A stretch of 64,000 bases of DNA, taken from contig JAFRRP010000080.1 of assembly GCA_017428085.1 (NCBI GenBank), forward strand, positions 1-64,000, in the 5' to 3' direction. The notes below the pieces were generated by a model that was given only the letters and a program-made list of their open reading frames with translations, did no database searches and had not been told where the DNA came from. Of the stretch, positions 25,365 through 33,882 are shown piece by piece; the first letter of the stretch is position 1, and each line of letters opens with the position of its first letter. Source of the DNA: Clostridia bacterium (GTDB taxonomy: Bacteria; Bacillota; Clostridia; Oscillospirales; Acutalibacteraceae). A program made the position numbers and the translations under genes.

Positions 25365-27575
25365 ATGAAACATATTCTGCATATGACGACCCCGGCGAAA
25401 GACTGGGAAACCGCCTCCCCCGTCGGCAACGGCAGCATGGGCGCCATGTTTTTCGGCGGCCCCGTGGGGGAAAAGATCTACCTCAGCGAGGAGACGATCT
25501 GGTCCGGCGAAAAGCACGATTCCACCGATCCCGCTTTTCGCAAGAAGATCGACCTGCTGCGCAAGATGCACTTGGAAGGACGCGACGCGGAGATCGACGA
25601 GAAAGCGGCGGAACTGTTTGCCGACAGCATCGAGCGCATCCGTTCCTTTGAGTACGCGGGCATTCTCGCCATCAAAAGCGAGGACGGCGACGTGACCGAT
25701 TATTCCCGCGATCTGGATCTGGACAACGGCATTTTACAGATAAAATATACCAAAAACGGCGTAAAATACATGAGAGAGGCCTTTTCCGCCTACGCCGAAG
25801 AGGTGACGGCCATCCGCCTGACCTCCTCCGCCAAAACGTCGTTTACGCTGAAATACTTCCGGGAATACACGGACCGCGTATCCTTTCAGGACAACATTCT
25901 GTATATCGCCGCGCACACCGCCTACGGTAATCACGCGTTCTCCGTGGGCGTAAAGATCGTCACCGACGGCAGCGTTATCTATAAAGACGGCGCGGTGACG
26001 GTGAAAAACCAGTCCCACACGGTGCTGTTCATCAGCATCACCACGCAATTCAACTTCGGCGCGGACCACAGGGACGTATGCCTTGACATCCTCAGCGAGG
26101 CCGAGGACTACGACGAGATCAAAGACAGCCATATCGACGATTATTCCGCGTTGTTCGGTCGGTCGGATATCCGTTTCGACCACGACAAGGCCCTGGACAA
26201 GCTTTCCGTCGGCGAGCGTCTGCAACGGCTGAAGGACGACCCGAACGCCGTTGACATGGGACTTGCGGAGCTGTATTTTGCCTTTGGCAAGTATCTGATG
26301 ATCTCCTCCTCCCGGGAAGGCACGCTGCCCGCCAACCTGCAGGGCGTTTGGGCGGAAAAGCTGGAAAACCCGTGGAACGCGGATTACCACACCAACATCA
26401 ATTTACAGATGAACTACTGGCCCGCGGAGGCGGCGGACCTCGGAGAGTGCCACACGGCGCTGTTCGACTACATGAACGACTATCTGCTGCCCTCCGGCCG
26501 CGTGACCGCGCAGAAAAACTACAAGTGCCGCGGCACGGTGACGCACCACCTGAGCGACATCTACGGCTTCACCACCCCGGCGGACGGACTGTGGGGCATT
26601 TGGCCCATGGGCGGCGCGTGGCTGGCCTATCACATGTGGGAGCACTACCTCTACACCAAAGACGAGGACTTTTTACGGGAGACCGCCTACGAATATATCC
26701 GGGACGCCGCGCTGTTTTTCATGGACTACCTCTTTGAGGATAAGGACGGCAGACTGGTGACAGGCCCCTCCATGTCGCCGGAGAACGAATACTATATCGG
26801 CGAAGGCGAAAACCGGAAGAAAGCGTACCTGGCTTTTTCCCCTGCCATGGATACGGAGATCATCAGCGGGTTGCTGAAATGCTATATCGAGACGGAAGAC
26901 CTGCTGGGCGTTTCGCCCGAAAACAAGGCGCAGGCGGAACGCACGCTGGCGCAGCTCCCCTCCCTCACCGTGGGAAAGCACGGTCAGCTGATGGAATGGC
27001 GGGAAGACTACGACGAGCCGGAGCCCGGCCACCGGCACATCTCCCACGCCTTCGCGCTGTACCCCGGATGCGGGATCACGGAGCAGACGCCGGAGCTGTT
27101 CGCCGCCATCCGTAAAACGCTGGAGCGAAGGCTTTCAAGCGGCGGCGGGCATACGGGCTGGAGCCGCGCGTGGCTGATCTGCCTGTACGCAAGACTCAAG
27201 GACGGCAAGGAAGCGTACCGCCACATCCGCGAGCTGCTGACGCGCTCTACGCTGGACAACCTGTTCGATACGCACCCACCCTTCCAGATCGACGGCAACT
27301 TCGGCGGGACGGCGGGCATCGCGGAGACGCTGCTGCAGTCCCACGAAGGGTTTATCTCCCTGCTGCCCGCGGCAACAGAGGAATGCTCCGGCAGCTTTAC
27401 AGGGCTGAAAGCGCGGGGCAACGTACGAGTTTCGGCGACCTTCAGGAAAGGGAAAGTGCTGTCGGCGGAGTTCAGCTCCCCCATTCCGCAGACGATACGC
27501 GTGAAGCTCCCGGACGAAAACTCTGCGTACGAGATCGAGCTGCAGGAAGGCAAGAGCGCAAGCGTGAAATTCTGA
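25365..27575 (+). CDS. GH95 alpha-L-fucosidase (or alpha-L-galactosidase), intracellular
   Basis: 736 residues without signal peptide. N-terminal beta-sandwich opening WETASPVGNGSMGAMFFGG and EETIWSG, linker, then an (alpha/alpha)6 barrel. Active-site motifs of GH95: NPWNADYHTNINLQMNYWP (around 335-350, conserved Asn/His), the general-acid region PSMSPENEYY (around 468) and HPPFQIDGNFGGTAG (around 636, base Asp activated by Asn). Inverting enzymes of the family remove alpha-1,2-fucose from mucin or milk glycans, or L-galactose from plant polymers. Lack of a signal implies imported oligosaccharide as substrate. Operon with xylB. Confidence 0.92.
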   Translation: MKHILHMTTPAKDWETASPVGNGSMGAMFFGGPVGEKIYLSEETIWSGEKHDSTDPAFRKKIDLLRKMHLEGRDAEIDEKAAELFADSIERIRSFEYAGILAIKSEDGDVTDYSRDLDLDNGILQIKYTKNGVKYMREAFSAYAEEVTAIRLTSSAKTSFTLKYFREYTDRVSFQDNILYIAAHTAYGNHAFSVGVKIVTDGSVIYKDGAVTVKNQSHTVLFISITTQFNFGADHRDVCLDILSEAEDYDEIKDSHIDDYSALFGRSDIRFDHDKALDKLSVGERLQRLKDDPNAVDMGLAELYFAFGKYLMISSSREGTLPANLQGVWAEKLENPWNADYHTNINLQMNYWPAEAADLGECHTALFDYMNDYLLPSGRVTAQKNYKCRGTVTHHLSDIYGFTTPADGLWGIWPMGGAWLAYHMWEHYLYTKDEDFLRETAYEYIRDAALFFMDYLFEDKDGRLVTGPSMSPENEYYIGEGENRKKAYLAFSPAMDTEIISGLLKCYIETEDLLGVSPENKAQAERTLAQLPSLTVGKHGQLMEWREDYDEPEPGHRHISHAFALYPGCGITEQTPELFAAIRKTLERRLSSGGGHTGWSRAWLICLYARLKDGKEAYRHIRELLTRSTLDNLFDTHPPFQIDGNFGGTAGIAETLLQSHEGFISLLPAATEECSGSFTGLKARGNVRVSATFRKGKVLSAEFSSPIPQTIRVKLPDENSAYEIELQEGKSASVKF

Positions 27576-27714
27576 CAAAAAGCGTGCCGTTGGCTCGCAG
27601 CTGCAAGTTGCAGGATGTAAGTTATAAGGCTATCGTGGAAAAAGCGGACGCATCGTTTTTTTACGGCAGCTTCCCGGTTTCATTCTAACAACGTATAGCT
27701 TGAAATTTAAAATC

Positions 27715-27743
27715 GGATTTGTCGTGGACAGCTCGGCAAATCC
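27715..27743. repeat. Solo hairpin GGATTTGTCG...CGGCAAATCC
   Basis: GGATTTGTCG (27715-27724) and CGGCAAATCC (27734-27743) form a stem with one mismatch. It is the same hairpin found at one end of the composite elements at 29935-30099 and 50480-50608, here without the core. The rest of the 187-bp gap (27576-27763) shows no gene. Confidence 0.6.
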
Positions 27744-27763
27744 CCATTGACAGAGGTGATCAT

Positions 27764-28954
27764 ATGGAAAGGATCAAAAACTGGTTCAAAAAGCCCTGGG
27801 TGGGATATGCCTGCGCGGGCTGTATCGTCGTGCTGCTGTATGAGCTGCTGGAGCACATATCCGCTGTCAAAGCGGGGATCGACGCCGTATGGACGTTCCT
27901 CTCCCCTATCGTCATCGGCGTGGTCGTGGCGTATCTGTTCGACCCGGTATCGGAGTTCTTTAAGCGAAAGGTACTGCACAAGGTAAAAAAAGAAAGCGCC
28001 CGCCATATCTGGGGCGTGATCCTGACCATCCTCTGTATCGTGCTGATCCTGGCGCTGCTGCTGGTGGCTCTGATCCCCTCCATTGCCAAGAGTATCAGCA
28101 AACTGATCGCCAACTGGGACAGCTACGCCGCAAAGCTGTCCGAGATACTGAACTGGGCGGACGATTTTGCCAAAAAACACAACATCAACGTGGACCTCTC
28201 CAACGTCCATAATCTGCTGGACAACGCCTTTGACAAGCTGTTTGCCGTGGTGAAGAACAACCTGAAGAATATCCTCGGGACTCTCGGCAGCATCGGTTCC
28301 GGCGTTTCCAACTTTGCCATCGGCATCGTGTTCGGGTTCTGCTTCCTGGCGGCGAAAAAGACGCTGCTGAATATTCTGGTCCAGGTACGCGGCGCGCTGT
28401 TCAAAAAAGAACGGTTGGAAAAGCACAACCAGCTGCTGGAACGCTGCCACCGGGTCTTTATCCGCTACGTGGGCTGCACGCTGCTGGACGCACTGATCGT
28501 AGGCATGGCCACGCTGGTCTTTACGCTGGCGGCGCAGATGCCCTACGCGCCGCTGATCGCGGTAGTGGTGGCGCTGACCAATATCATCCCCACCTTCGGG
28601 CCTATGATCGGGGCCGGCATCGGCATCTTTTTCCTGATTCTGGAAAGCCCGGTCAAGGCGCTGATCTTTTTTATCTTCATCTGCGTCCTGCAGAGCATCG
28701 ACGGCATGTTCATCAAGACGAAGCTGTTCAGCGGCTCGCTGGGCATCCCCGGCGTGTGGACCATGATGCTGATCATCCTCGGCGGCAAGGTCGCGGGCAT
28801 GTGGGGCATTCTGCTGGCCATTCCCGCCGCCGCCATCTTCTCCATCATCTATAAAGAGACCATCGAACCGCGGCTGGATAAGCGCGAGGAGAAGATCAAC
28901 AACAAAAGCACGGAAAACGCCGCTCTTCCAATGCCGGAGAAAAAAGAGATTTAA
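27764..28954 (+). CDS. AI-2E family transporter
   Basis: 396-residue membrane protein with the layout of PF01594: hydrophobic N-terminal helices (WVGYACAGCIVVLLYELL, WTFLSPIVIGVVVAYLFDP), a central amphipathic domain (TLGSIGSGVSNFAIGIVFGFCFLAAK, RCHRVFIRYVGCTLLDALIVG) and the C-terminal motif NIIPTFGPMIGAGIG then LGGKVAGMWGILLAIPAAAIF. The family includes TqsA and Na+/H+ antiporter-like members, so autoinducer export should not be assumed. Start ATG 27764 with an AGAGGTGA RBS. The TAA stop is the first three bases of a TAAGGCG repeat. Confidence 0.88.
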   Translation: MERIKNWFKKPWVGYACAGCIVVLLYELLEHISAVKAGIDAVWTFLSPIVIGVVVAYLFDPVSEFFKRKVLHKVKKESARHIWGVILTILCIVLILALLLVALIPSIAKSISKLIANWDSYAAKLSEILNWADDFAKKHNINVDLSNVHNLLDNAFDKLFAVVKNNLKNILGTLGSIGSGVSNFAIGIVFGFCFLAAKKTLLNILVQVRGALFKKERLEKHNQLLERCHRVFIRYVGCTLLDALIVGMATLVFTLAAQMPYAPLIAVVVALTNIIPTFGPMIGAGIGIFFLILESPVKALIFFIFICVLQSIDGMFIKTKLFSGSLGIPGVWTMMLIILGGKVAGMWGILLAIPAAAIFSIIYKETIEPRLDKREEKINNKSTENAALPMPEKKEI

Positions 28955-28987
28955 GGCGACACCGCACAAATGCGGCGTTGCCTTAAG
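28951..28987. repeat. TAAGGCG hairpin repeat (copy 1)
   Basis: AAGGCGACACCGCA, loop CAAA, TGCGGCGTTGCCTT, with wobble pairs. Starts at the stop codon of the AI-2E-type gene. Related copy at 53192-53231. No T-run, so termination is uncertain. Confidence 0.6.
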
Positions 28988-29008
28988 GCGCGCGATAAAG
29001 AATAATAC

Positions 29009-29037
29009 TTGCATTTACCGACAGGCGCAGATATAAT
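29009..29037 (+). promoter_or_regulatory. Sigma-A promoter for the DUF4342 gene
   Basis: TTGCAT (29009-29014), 17-base spacer, TATAAT (29032-29037). Confidence 0.75.
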
Positions 29038-29069
29038 AATACTGAACACAAAAAAAGGAGGTTTTTACC

Positions 29070-29519
29070 ATGGAAGAAGATAAAATCAAGCAGCAGGCGG
29101 AGCAGATCATTGAAAAGATCAAAGCACTGGTCAAAGACGGAAACGCCTCCCACGTGACGCTGAAGCGCAAGGGAGAAACGCTGCTCAGCGTTTCGATGAA
29201 CGCGGGCATCATCGGCGCGGTGATCGGGTTGAAGGCGGCGCCCTTTTTGGTGCTGACCGCGGCGCTTGTCTCCTTCGGGCTGGACTGTGAGATCGAGATC
29301 GAAAAGAAGGACGGCACCATCGTCAACCTGAACGAGACCCGTATGGGCGTCAAGCTGGAAGAGATCAAAGAGACCGCCAAGGACAAGGCGAAGGATATCT
29401 TCGGCGAGGGCTACGACGTTTCCGCCACCGTTGACGCGGAAGAGGCAGAAGCGGAAGTCGTAGACGCCGAAGGAACGGCGGAGGAACAGCCGGACGCGCA
29501 GGATGAAGCGGACGAATAA
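29070..29519 (+). CDS. DUF4342-domain protein
   Basis: 149 residues. N-terminal helix EEDKIKQQAEQIIEKIKALVKDGNASHVTLKRKGETLLSVSMN followed by a glycine/alanine hydrophobic segment (NAGIIGAVIGLKAAPFLVLTAALVSFGLDCEIEIE) typical of DUF4342, which in some proteins follows a UBA-like helix. The C-terminal 40 residues are very acidic (EEAEAEVVDAEGTAEEQPDAQDEADE) and probably disordered. Function unknown. Strong RBS AAAAGGAGG. Single-gene transcript between its own promoter and a strong terminator, so likely well expressed. Confidence 0.85.
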   Translation: MEEDKIKQQAEQIIEKIKALVKDGNASHVTLKRKGETLLSVSMNAGIIGAVIGLKAAPFLVLTAALVSFGLDCEIEIEKKDGTIVNLNETRMGVKLEEIKETAKDKAKDIFGEGYDVSATVDAEEAEAEVVDAEGTAEEQPDAQDEADE

Positions 29520-29550
29520 AACCGCCAAGCGACGACGCAGCATGAAACGA

Positions 29551-29586
29551 CCCGCGTGGGGAGCTTTCCCACGCGGGCCTTTTTTT
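29551..29586 (+). terminator. Terminator of the DUF4342 gene
   Basis: CCCGCGTGGG (29551-29560), loop GAGCTTT region, CCCACGCGGG (29568-29577), then CCTTTTTTTT. Confidence 0.92.
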
Positions 29587-29596
29587 CGTGTAACGG

Positions 29597-29881
29597 TCAT
29601 TCAAAATCGAATTCGTCGCTGAAATCCTCCGCGAATCGGCGGAACAACTCGTCAAACAGGGCGTCGTCCTCGATGGGGTAATAGCGTTCCTTCCCGTCGG
29701 GGCCTTTTTCCACAAATCGCATGATCGTCACCATATCGTCGCCCTTTTGCAGCAGCACGGCGTATTCGCTTCCCTCCCGCACGTACAGCTCCACGAACTC
29801 AAATTCCGCCGTGTTGCCGTCTTCGTCCGCCAAAAGCATCATACCGTCCGCGTCTTTGATCCTCACAAGCTCCATTTTCAT
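29597..29881 (-). CDS. DUF1292-domain protein
   Basis: 94 residues, small and acidic. The region EFEFVELYVREGSEYAVLLQ and the closing pattern FVEKGPDGKERYYPIEDDALFDELFRRFAEDF are characteristic of DUF1292 proteins, which in Firmicutes are often encoded near the Holliday-junction resolvase gene; that neighbour is not here. Starts possible at ATG 29881 or at GTG 29884, neither with a good RBS. Downstream of the repeat element at 29935-30099. Function unknown. Confidence 0.75.
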   Translation of the reverse strand: MKMELVRIKDADGMMLLADEDGNTAEFEFVELYVREGSEYAVLLQKGDDMVTIMRFVEKGPDGKERYYPIEDDALFDELFRRFAEDFSDEFDFE

Positions 29882-29934
29882 CACCGGGAACAGTATATGC
29901 TTTCGGAAGGGAGATTGTCAAGATGCAAATTGGA

Positions 29935-30099
29935 GTTTAGCGAGCCGTTGACTCGCTAAACAGTCGTAAGTCGTTAGCAGCGGCGCGTTGCGCCGCAGTC
30001 GTTAGAAATGTTGTTTTCATAGGACCGTCCGGAGGACTTCTAACGACTAACGACTAAAAACTAACGACTGGATTTGTCGGGCGTCAGCTCGACAAATCC
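29935..30099. repeat. Composite inverted-repeat element (copy 2)
   Basis: Hairpin GTTTAGCGAG...CTCGCTAAAC (29935-29961), then GTCGTAAGTCGTTAG with an inset GC hairpin GCGGCGCGTTGCGCCGC, a core TTGTTTTCATAGGACCGTCC, inverted TAACGACTAACGACT units, and hairpin GGATTTGTCG...CGACAAATCC (30070-30099). Nearly the same architecture as 50480-50608. No open reading frame of merit. Confidence 0.75.
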
Positions 30100-30103
30100 C
30101 ACT

Positions 30104-30631
30104 TTACGCCGCAGCGGACACCCGGACGTTTTCATACGCGTCGCCGCACACCTGCTGAACCACGTCGGAGATCGCAAGGACGTTACCGTCGTTAAGGGCG
30201 GTTTTCGTCACGACCACGTCCACGGAATTGTCGGAGATCACCGCCACGCAGCCGGCGCCGATCCGGCCCGCCACCAGACTTTCGATGTCGCTTTCCATCT
30301 TCACCTCCGCGCTCATGCGCTCAATGGCCGCCGCGGTACTCGACGCGGCGTCGCTGTCCTCCACGGCTTCCGCCAGCACCGCCTGCAGCTCCTCCAGCGC
30401 CTCGCCCCTGGCGCTGTCCCGGTTCATTCGTACGGTGGCAAAGTATTCCTCGTCCGTAAGGCCGTTGACGTACTGCGCCGCCCCGTCCGACGACTTGTCG
30501 TTCTGCTGCTGCGAGCTGCCGGGAAACAGGCGCGTACCGTCCGAATAATACCAGTTGATAAACACAGCCAGCCCCAACGCCGCCACCAGTACCGCGATCA
30601 AAATCTGTTTTTTGCCGATCAAAATGTGCAT
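30104..30631 (-). CDS. spoIIIAH: Stage III sporulation protein AH
   Basis: 175 residues. One N-terminal transmembrane helix (QILIAVLVAALGLAVFINWYY) and an extracytoplasmic domain with EEYFATVRMNRDSARGEALEELQ and the C-terminal GRIGAGCVAVISDNSVDVVVTK beta region. In the family this protein sits in the mother-cell membrane and binds SpoIIQ across the intermembrane space. Three consecutive ATG codons follow AAGGAG; the third (30631) has the best spacing. Last gene of the operon. Confidence 0.92.
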   Translation of the reverse strand: MHILIGKKQILIAVLVAALGLAVFINWYYSDGTRLFPGSSQQQNDKSSDGAAQYVNGLTDEEYFATVRMNRDSARGEALEELQAVLAEAVEDSDAASSTAAAIERMSAEVKMESDIESLVAGRIGAGCVAVISDNSVDVVVTKTALNDGNVLAISDVVQQVCGDAYENVRVSAAA

Positions 30632-30672
30632 CATCATTCTCCTTTTCGATGGGAGCCGTTCATTCGGCCGCC

Positions 30673-31194
30673 CTATGTTTGCATTTTTGTGACCCATATC
30701 CGGTTTGCGCTGATGCCGAGGGCCGCGCTGATGAGCTTCGTCACCTCTTGACGGACCACACCGGAACCGCCGCCCTCGCAACTGACGGCCACGCCCCTGA
30801 TCTGAGGCGTAACGGTATACAGCACCAACCCTTCCGTGTCGTTCCCCGTTTCCGTCAAAACGTATTTTTCGTTCCGTTCCGCCCGGTCCGGCTCGCTGGA
30901 CTGCTCCGTATTCACCGCGTACACATTGGCCTGCAGCCGTTCCACCGTTACGTAAACCTTCACCTTCCCTACGCCGTCCACCGTCCTCAGCAGCGCCTCC
31001 AGCTGCTTTGTTACCGTTTCCTGCGCTCCCGCCGTATCAGGCGGCGCGTCCTTTTTCTCCGTTTTGCTGCCGCCGCCGGACAACAGCAGGCACAGCATCC
31101 CCACCAGCCCGATACCGAGGATCAGCAACGGTTTTTTCTCGCCGGCCGGCCGGCCTTTTATCCTTGCCTTCAGCTTTTCGAACCAATCAGCCAT
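30673..31194 (-). CDS. spoIIIAG: Stage III sporulation protein AG
   Basis: 173 residues. Single membrane helix (PLLILGIGLVGMLCLLLSGG) followed by a ring-building domain: ALLRTVDGVGKVKVYVTVE, then the variable stretch, then IRGVAVSCEGGGSGVVRQEVTKLISAALGISANRIWVTKM. Forms the large secretin-like ring of the feeding-tube channel in the mother-cell membrane. ATG 31194 chosen (ACAGGAAA upstream); it overlaps the end of spoIIIAF by 8 bp. Confidence 0.93.
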   Translation of the reverse strand: MADWFEKLKARIKGRPAGEKKPLLILGIGLVGMLCLLLSGGGSKTEKKDAPPDTAGAQETVTKQLEALLRTVDGVGKVKVYVTVERLQANVYAVNTEQSSEPDRAERNEKYVLTETGNDTEGLVLYTVTPQIRGVAVSCEGGGSGVVRQEVTKLISAALGISANRIWVTKMQT

Positions 31195-31669
31195 TTTCCT
31201 GTTCCACCCTGATCTCGGGAATGATACCGAATTCTGATGCGATCTCATTTTCGATCGCCTCCCTGCCCTCCGGCGGCGCCTCAAAAACGATCCTTACGCG
31301 TTCTATTCTTATGACGTTCTCCTCGGAAATATGCGCGTTCACCGTGATTTTCCGCGGCACGTTCGTGTGCCGTGTGACGATCGTATCGCAAAACGCCCGC
31401 GCTGCCTGCTCCGTTTTTTCCAGAACGGCGTCATAGGGCGCGCTGGTATCTCGTTCGCCGAAGGAGGAAAACAGCGCCCGGTCCGCCAAAGATGCGTCGA
31501 AATACTCCATCACGCCGAATATCGGTACACAGACGGCGCTGAGCAGCACGACGCCGATCAGCGTTTTGACGGTGCGGGACACGCCGCCCTCCGGCAGCAG
31601 GAACCCCAGGATCAGCCCGCACACCGAGCAGAACAGCAGCGTCATCACCGCGCTTTTCAGTTCGTTCAC
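31187..31669 (-). CDS. spoIIIAF: Stage III sporulation protein AF
   Basis: 160 residues. Two N-terminal membrane helices (LLFCSVCGLILGFLLPEGG, LIGVVLLSAVCVPIFGVM) and a C-terminal extracytoplasmic ring-building-like domain ending IASEFGIIPEIRVEQENG. GTG start at 31669 with a G-rich RBS (GGGGGCT). Four bases after spoIIIAE. Confidence 0.88.
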   Translation of the reverse strand: MNELKSAVMTLLFCSVCGLILGFLLPEGGVSRTVKTLIGVVLLSAVCVPIFGVMEYFDASLADRALFSSFGERDTSAPYDAVLEKTEQAARAFCDTIVTRHTNVPRKITVNAHISEENVIRIERVRIVFEAPPEGREAIENEIASEFGIIPEIRVEQENG

Positions 31670-31673
31670 ACCG

Positions 31674-32789
31674 TCAGCCCCCTTTTACGCGGATCACCGT
31701 TGCCACGGCGATGATAAACACCGCGCTGTTGAAACAGACGGCGGCAAGGATAACGGAAAGCAGGCTGTTGAGACCTTCCGTCAGTTCCGCCGCGCGTTTG
31801 GCCCCGAAAACGCCCGCCGCAGCGGCGATCAGCCGGAAGGACAGCTTCCACAGGATCAACCGCAGCACCGGGACCAGATCGATCAGGAACAGCGCCAAAA
31901 CGGCGAAGGCGCCGGCGGTATCCCGCAGCAGCGTCAACCCCGCCGCCACGGAGTTGAGCGCGTCGGCGACAGCGCTGCCCACCACCGGTACGCTTTGTCC
32001 TATCACGAACTTCAGCCCCTTCATCCCCACCGTGTCCGCCGCCCCGGCGATCACGTCCTTTATTGTTAACACCGCCGTAAAAATACCGGCGACGAACCCC
32101 ATGGCCGACGTGACCGCTTTAGCCGCCAGCTTTGCCGCGCCGGAAAGGTCCGTTTCCGCGTTCAGGTTGGCTGACGCGCACAAGGCGGCTCCCAGCGCCC
32201 CCGCCGCGGGCACAAATTTGGCGAAAAACGCGCCGACAGTCTCGGCAAACGCCAGCACCGCGCCGCCCCAGCTGAGCGCCAGCACCGGGTTGCCCGCCAT
32301 GCCGATCACGCCGGTAAACGCCGGGACAAGACACAGAATAAAATCCTCCGTGGCGGTAACGGCGGACATGCTTTCCCGCACTGCCTGCCCCGCCCCTGCC
32401 AGCAGCGCGAACATGACGCACAAATGCCCTACCGTTTCGCACCGGGGCCTCATGGCGCCTCCCTCCGGCAGGAACGTCTGCGCAAAGGACGCGATCGTCA
32501 GGATCAGGACCGACGCGGCGGCGTATCTCAGCGGTGAAGTCGCTTCCCCCCGCGCCAGCTTACCGACCAGCGTAAAGATATCCAGCGGGGAAACGTTCAG
32601 CAGCGCCTGCGCGTCCACGCCTTCGATCCCCAATTGCTCCATCAGATCCCGCGTATTGGCGTCCACGGCGTCCCACAGCCCGGCAAACCACGCGTCCTCC
32701 TCCGGCGCGTTTTCCGCCGCGCCGACACGGAAAGCGAACAGAAACGTCCCCACCGCCGCGATCAACAGAATGAAAACCGTTTTTTTCAT
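31674..32789 (-). CDS. spoIIIAE: Stage III sporulation protein AE
   Basis: 371 residues with a signal-like N-terminus (KKTVFILLIAAVGTFLFAFRVGAAE) and multiple membrane helices; conserved parts include EDFILCLVPAFTGVIGMAGNPVLALSWGG, VKFVPAAGA-like helix, LTIKDVIAGAADTVGMKGLKFVIGQSVPVVGSAVADALNS and the final AAVCFNSAVFIIAVATVIRVKGG. Proposed membrane-channel component of the SpoIIIA-SpoIIQ complex. ATG 32789 overlaps the stop of spoIIIAD (ATGA). A longer frame upstream is the shadow of spoIIIAD. Confidence 0.93.
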   Translation of the reverse strand: MKKTVFILLIAAVGTFLFAFRVGAAENAPEEDAWFAGLWDAVDANTRDLMEQLGIEGVDAQALLNVSPLDIFTLVGKLARGEATSPLRYAAASVLILTIASFAQTFLPEGGAMRPRCETVGHLCVMFALLAGAGQAVRESMSAVTATEDFILCLVPAFTGVIGMAGNPVLALSWGGAVLAFAETVGAFFAKFVPAAGALGAALCASANLNAETDLSGAAKLAAKAVTSAMGFVAGIFTAVLTIKDVIAGAADTVGMKGLKFVIGQSVPVVGSAVADALNSVAAGLTLLRDTAGAFAVLALFLIDLVPVLRLILWKLSFRLIAAAAGVFGAKRAAELTEGLNSLLSVILAAVCFNSAVFIIAVATVIRVKGG

Positions 32790-33172
32790 AACTTCCCCGC
32801 AAACTCCGTGATCAGTCCCACCACGCCCTCCAGCAGCGGGATCGACGACGCGGCGATGATCACTTTCCCGGCAAATTCCACCTTGGCCGCCGCTGCGCTG
32901 TCGCCCGCGTCCCGGCACAGGTCCGCCGTAAACTGCACGGCCAGCGCGGTGCCCAGCGCCTTCAGCAGCACGGACAGGTATTCCCTGCCGATCCCCGCCT
33001 CCAGAAACATGCCGCTGAACAGATCCAGCACCCGTTCCAGCTCGTCCGACAAAGCGAAAAGCAGTACCGCGCCGCCAACTGCCTCCGCCAGCACCGCGTA
33101 TTCCGGCTTGTACTGTTTCAGCAGCACGTAAAGAAATATCTCGCAGACGACGATCCCGACGATCTTCAGCAT
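32786..33172 (-). CDS. spoIIIAD: Stage III sporulation protein AD
   Basis: 128 residues, four hydrophobic segments (IVGIVVCEIFLYVLLKQYKPEYAVLAEAVGGAVLLFALS, SVLLKALGTALAVQFTADLCRDAG, KVIIAASSIPLLEGVVGLI). The DLCRDAGDSA motif and length fit the family. ATG 33172 overlaps the spoIIIAC stop by one base (TGATG); a GTG one codon upstream is also possible. Confidence 0.92.
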   Translation of the reverse strand: MLKIVGIVVCEIFLYVLLKQYKPEYAVLAEAVGGAVLLFALSDELERVLDLFSGMFLEAGIGREYLSVLLKALGTALAVQFTADLCRDAGDSAAAAKVEFAGKVIIAASSIPLLEGVVGLITEFAGKL

Positions 33173-33366
33173 CACAGGTCGAAGACGGAACGGACGTAAC
33201 CGAACAGCGTGCTGATATACGGAATGACCATCATCAGCACGATGATCAGCCCGGCCAGCGTGGTGATCATCGTGTATTCCTCCCGGCCGGACCGGCTGAG
33301 CAGCTGATTGAGCACCGCCACGATCAGCCCAACGGCCGCCACCTTGAAAATGATTTCAATATCCAT
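33172..33366 (-). CDS. spoIIIAC: Stage III sporulation protein AC
   Basis: 64-residue membrane protein with two helices (IIFKVAAVGLIVAVLNQLLSRSGREEY and ITTLAGLIIVLMMVIPYISTLF). The short length and the SRSGREEY loop are typical. Translationally coupled to spoIIIAD. Confidence 0.93.
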   Translation of the reverse strand: MDIEIIFKVAAVGLIVAVLNQLLSRSGREEYTMITTLAGLIIVLMMVIPYISTLFGYVRSVFDL

Positions 33367-33375
33367 TGCTTCTCC

Positions 33376-33882
33376 CTACCAGCAGACGACGGTGATGAGC
33401 GCCGCCGCCAGCACTCCTGCGCCGACCGTCAGCGCGCCCGTCTTTTCCAGTTTTTGTTTTTCCCTGCCCGCATATTCCTCGAACAGTACCGCGTATTTGC
33501 GGCAGGCCTCTGTGAACGCGGAAAGCGACGTCATACCGAAATGGTCGGCAAACCCCGTCAGCAGCGCCTTTTCCTCATCCGTCAGCAGCGAAGCGCCGTC
33601 GAACTGCGCCACCTCCTCCCGCCAGACCTCCTTCACGTTGGCGTCCCTGCAGCGAAGGGAAAACGGCATCAGAAAACCCAACGCGCCGAAATCCCGCGTC
33701 TGCGCCAGCCGACGCACCGTTTTGGCAGCGTCCCGGGGAGAAAGCTCCGAAAAGGAGGCAAACGCAGCGAAAAAGTCAGACAGCTTTTGCAGCAGATCGG
33801 CACGCCGCCGTTTCCGGGTATTCACGTAAAACGCGGTCAGCACCGCCGCGCAGGACAACGCGCCCGTTCCTATGTATCTCAT
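33376..33882 (-). CDS. spoIIIAB: Stage III sporulation protein AB
   Basis: 168 residues. N-terminal helix (YIGTGALSCAAVLTAFYV), a cytoplasmic helical region resembling GspF-type proteins (LLQKLSDFFAAFASFSELSPRDAAKTV, FADHFGMTSLSAFTEACRKYAVLFEEYAGREKQK) and a C-terminal membrane helix. ATG 33882 is preceded by GAGGTGGCCG; two ATGs farther up (33894, 33897) would put the RBS inside the coding region. Begins 107 bp before the end of spoIIIAA in another frame. Confidence 0.88.
   Translation of the reverse strand: MRYIGTGALSCAAVLTAFYVNTRKRRRADLLQKLSDFFAAFASFSELSPRDAAKTVRRLAQTRDFGALGFLMPFSLRCRDANVKEVWREEVAQFDGASLLTDEEKALLTGFADHFGMTSLSAFTEACRKYAVLFEEYAGREKQKLEKTGALTVGAGVLAAALITVVCW

Noticed and set aside
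27764..28954. Quorum-sensing autoinducer-2 exporter
   Set aside because: The AI-2E family name does not fix function; several members are ion antiporters and no luxS is present in the window.
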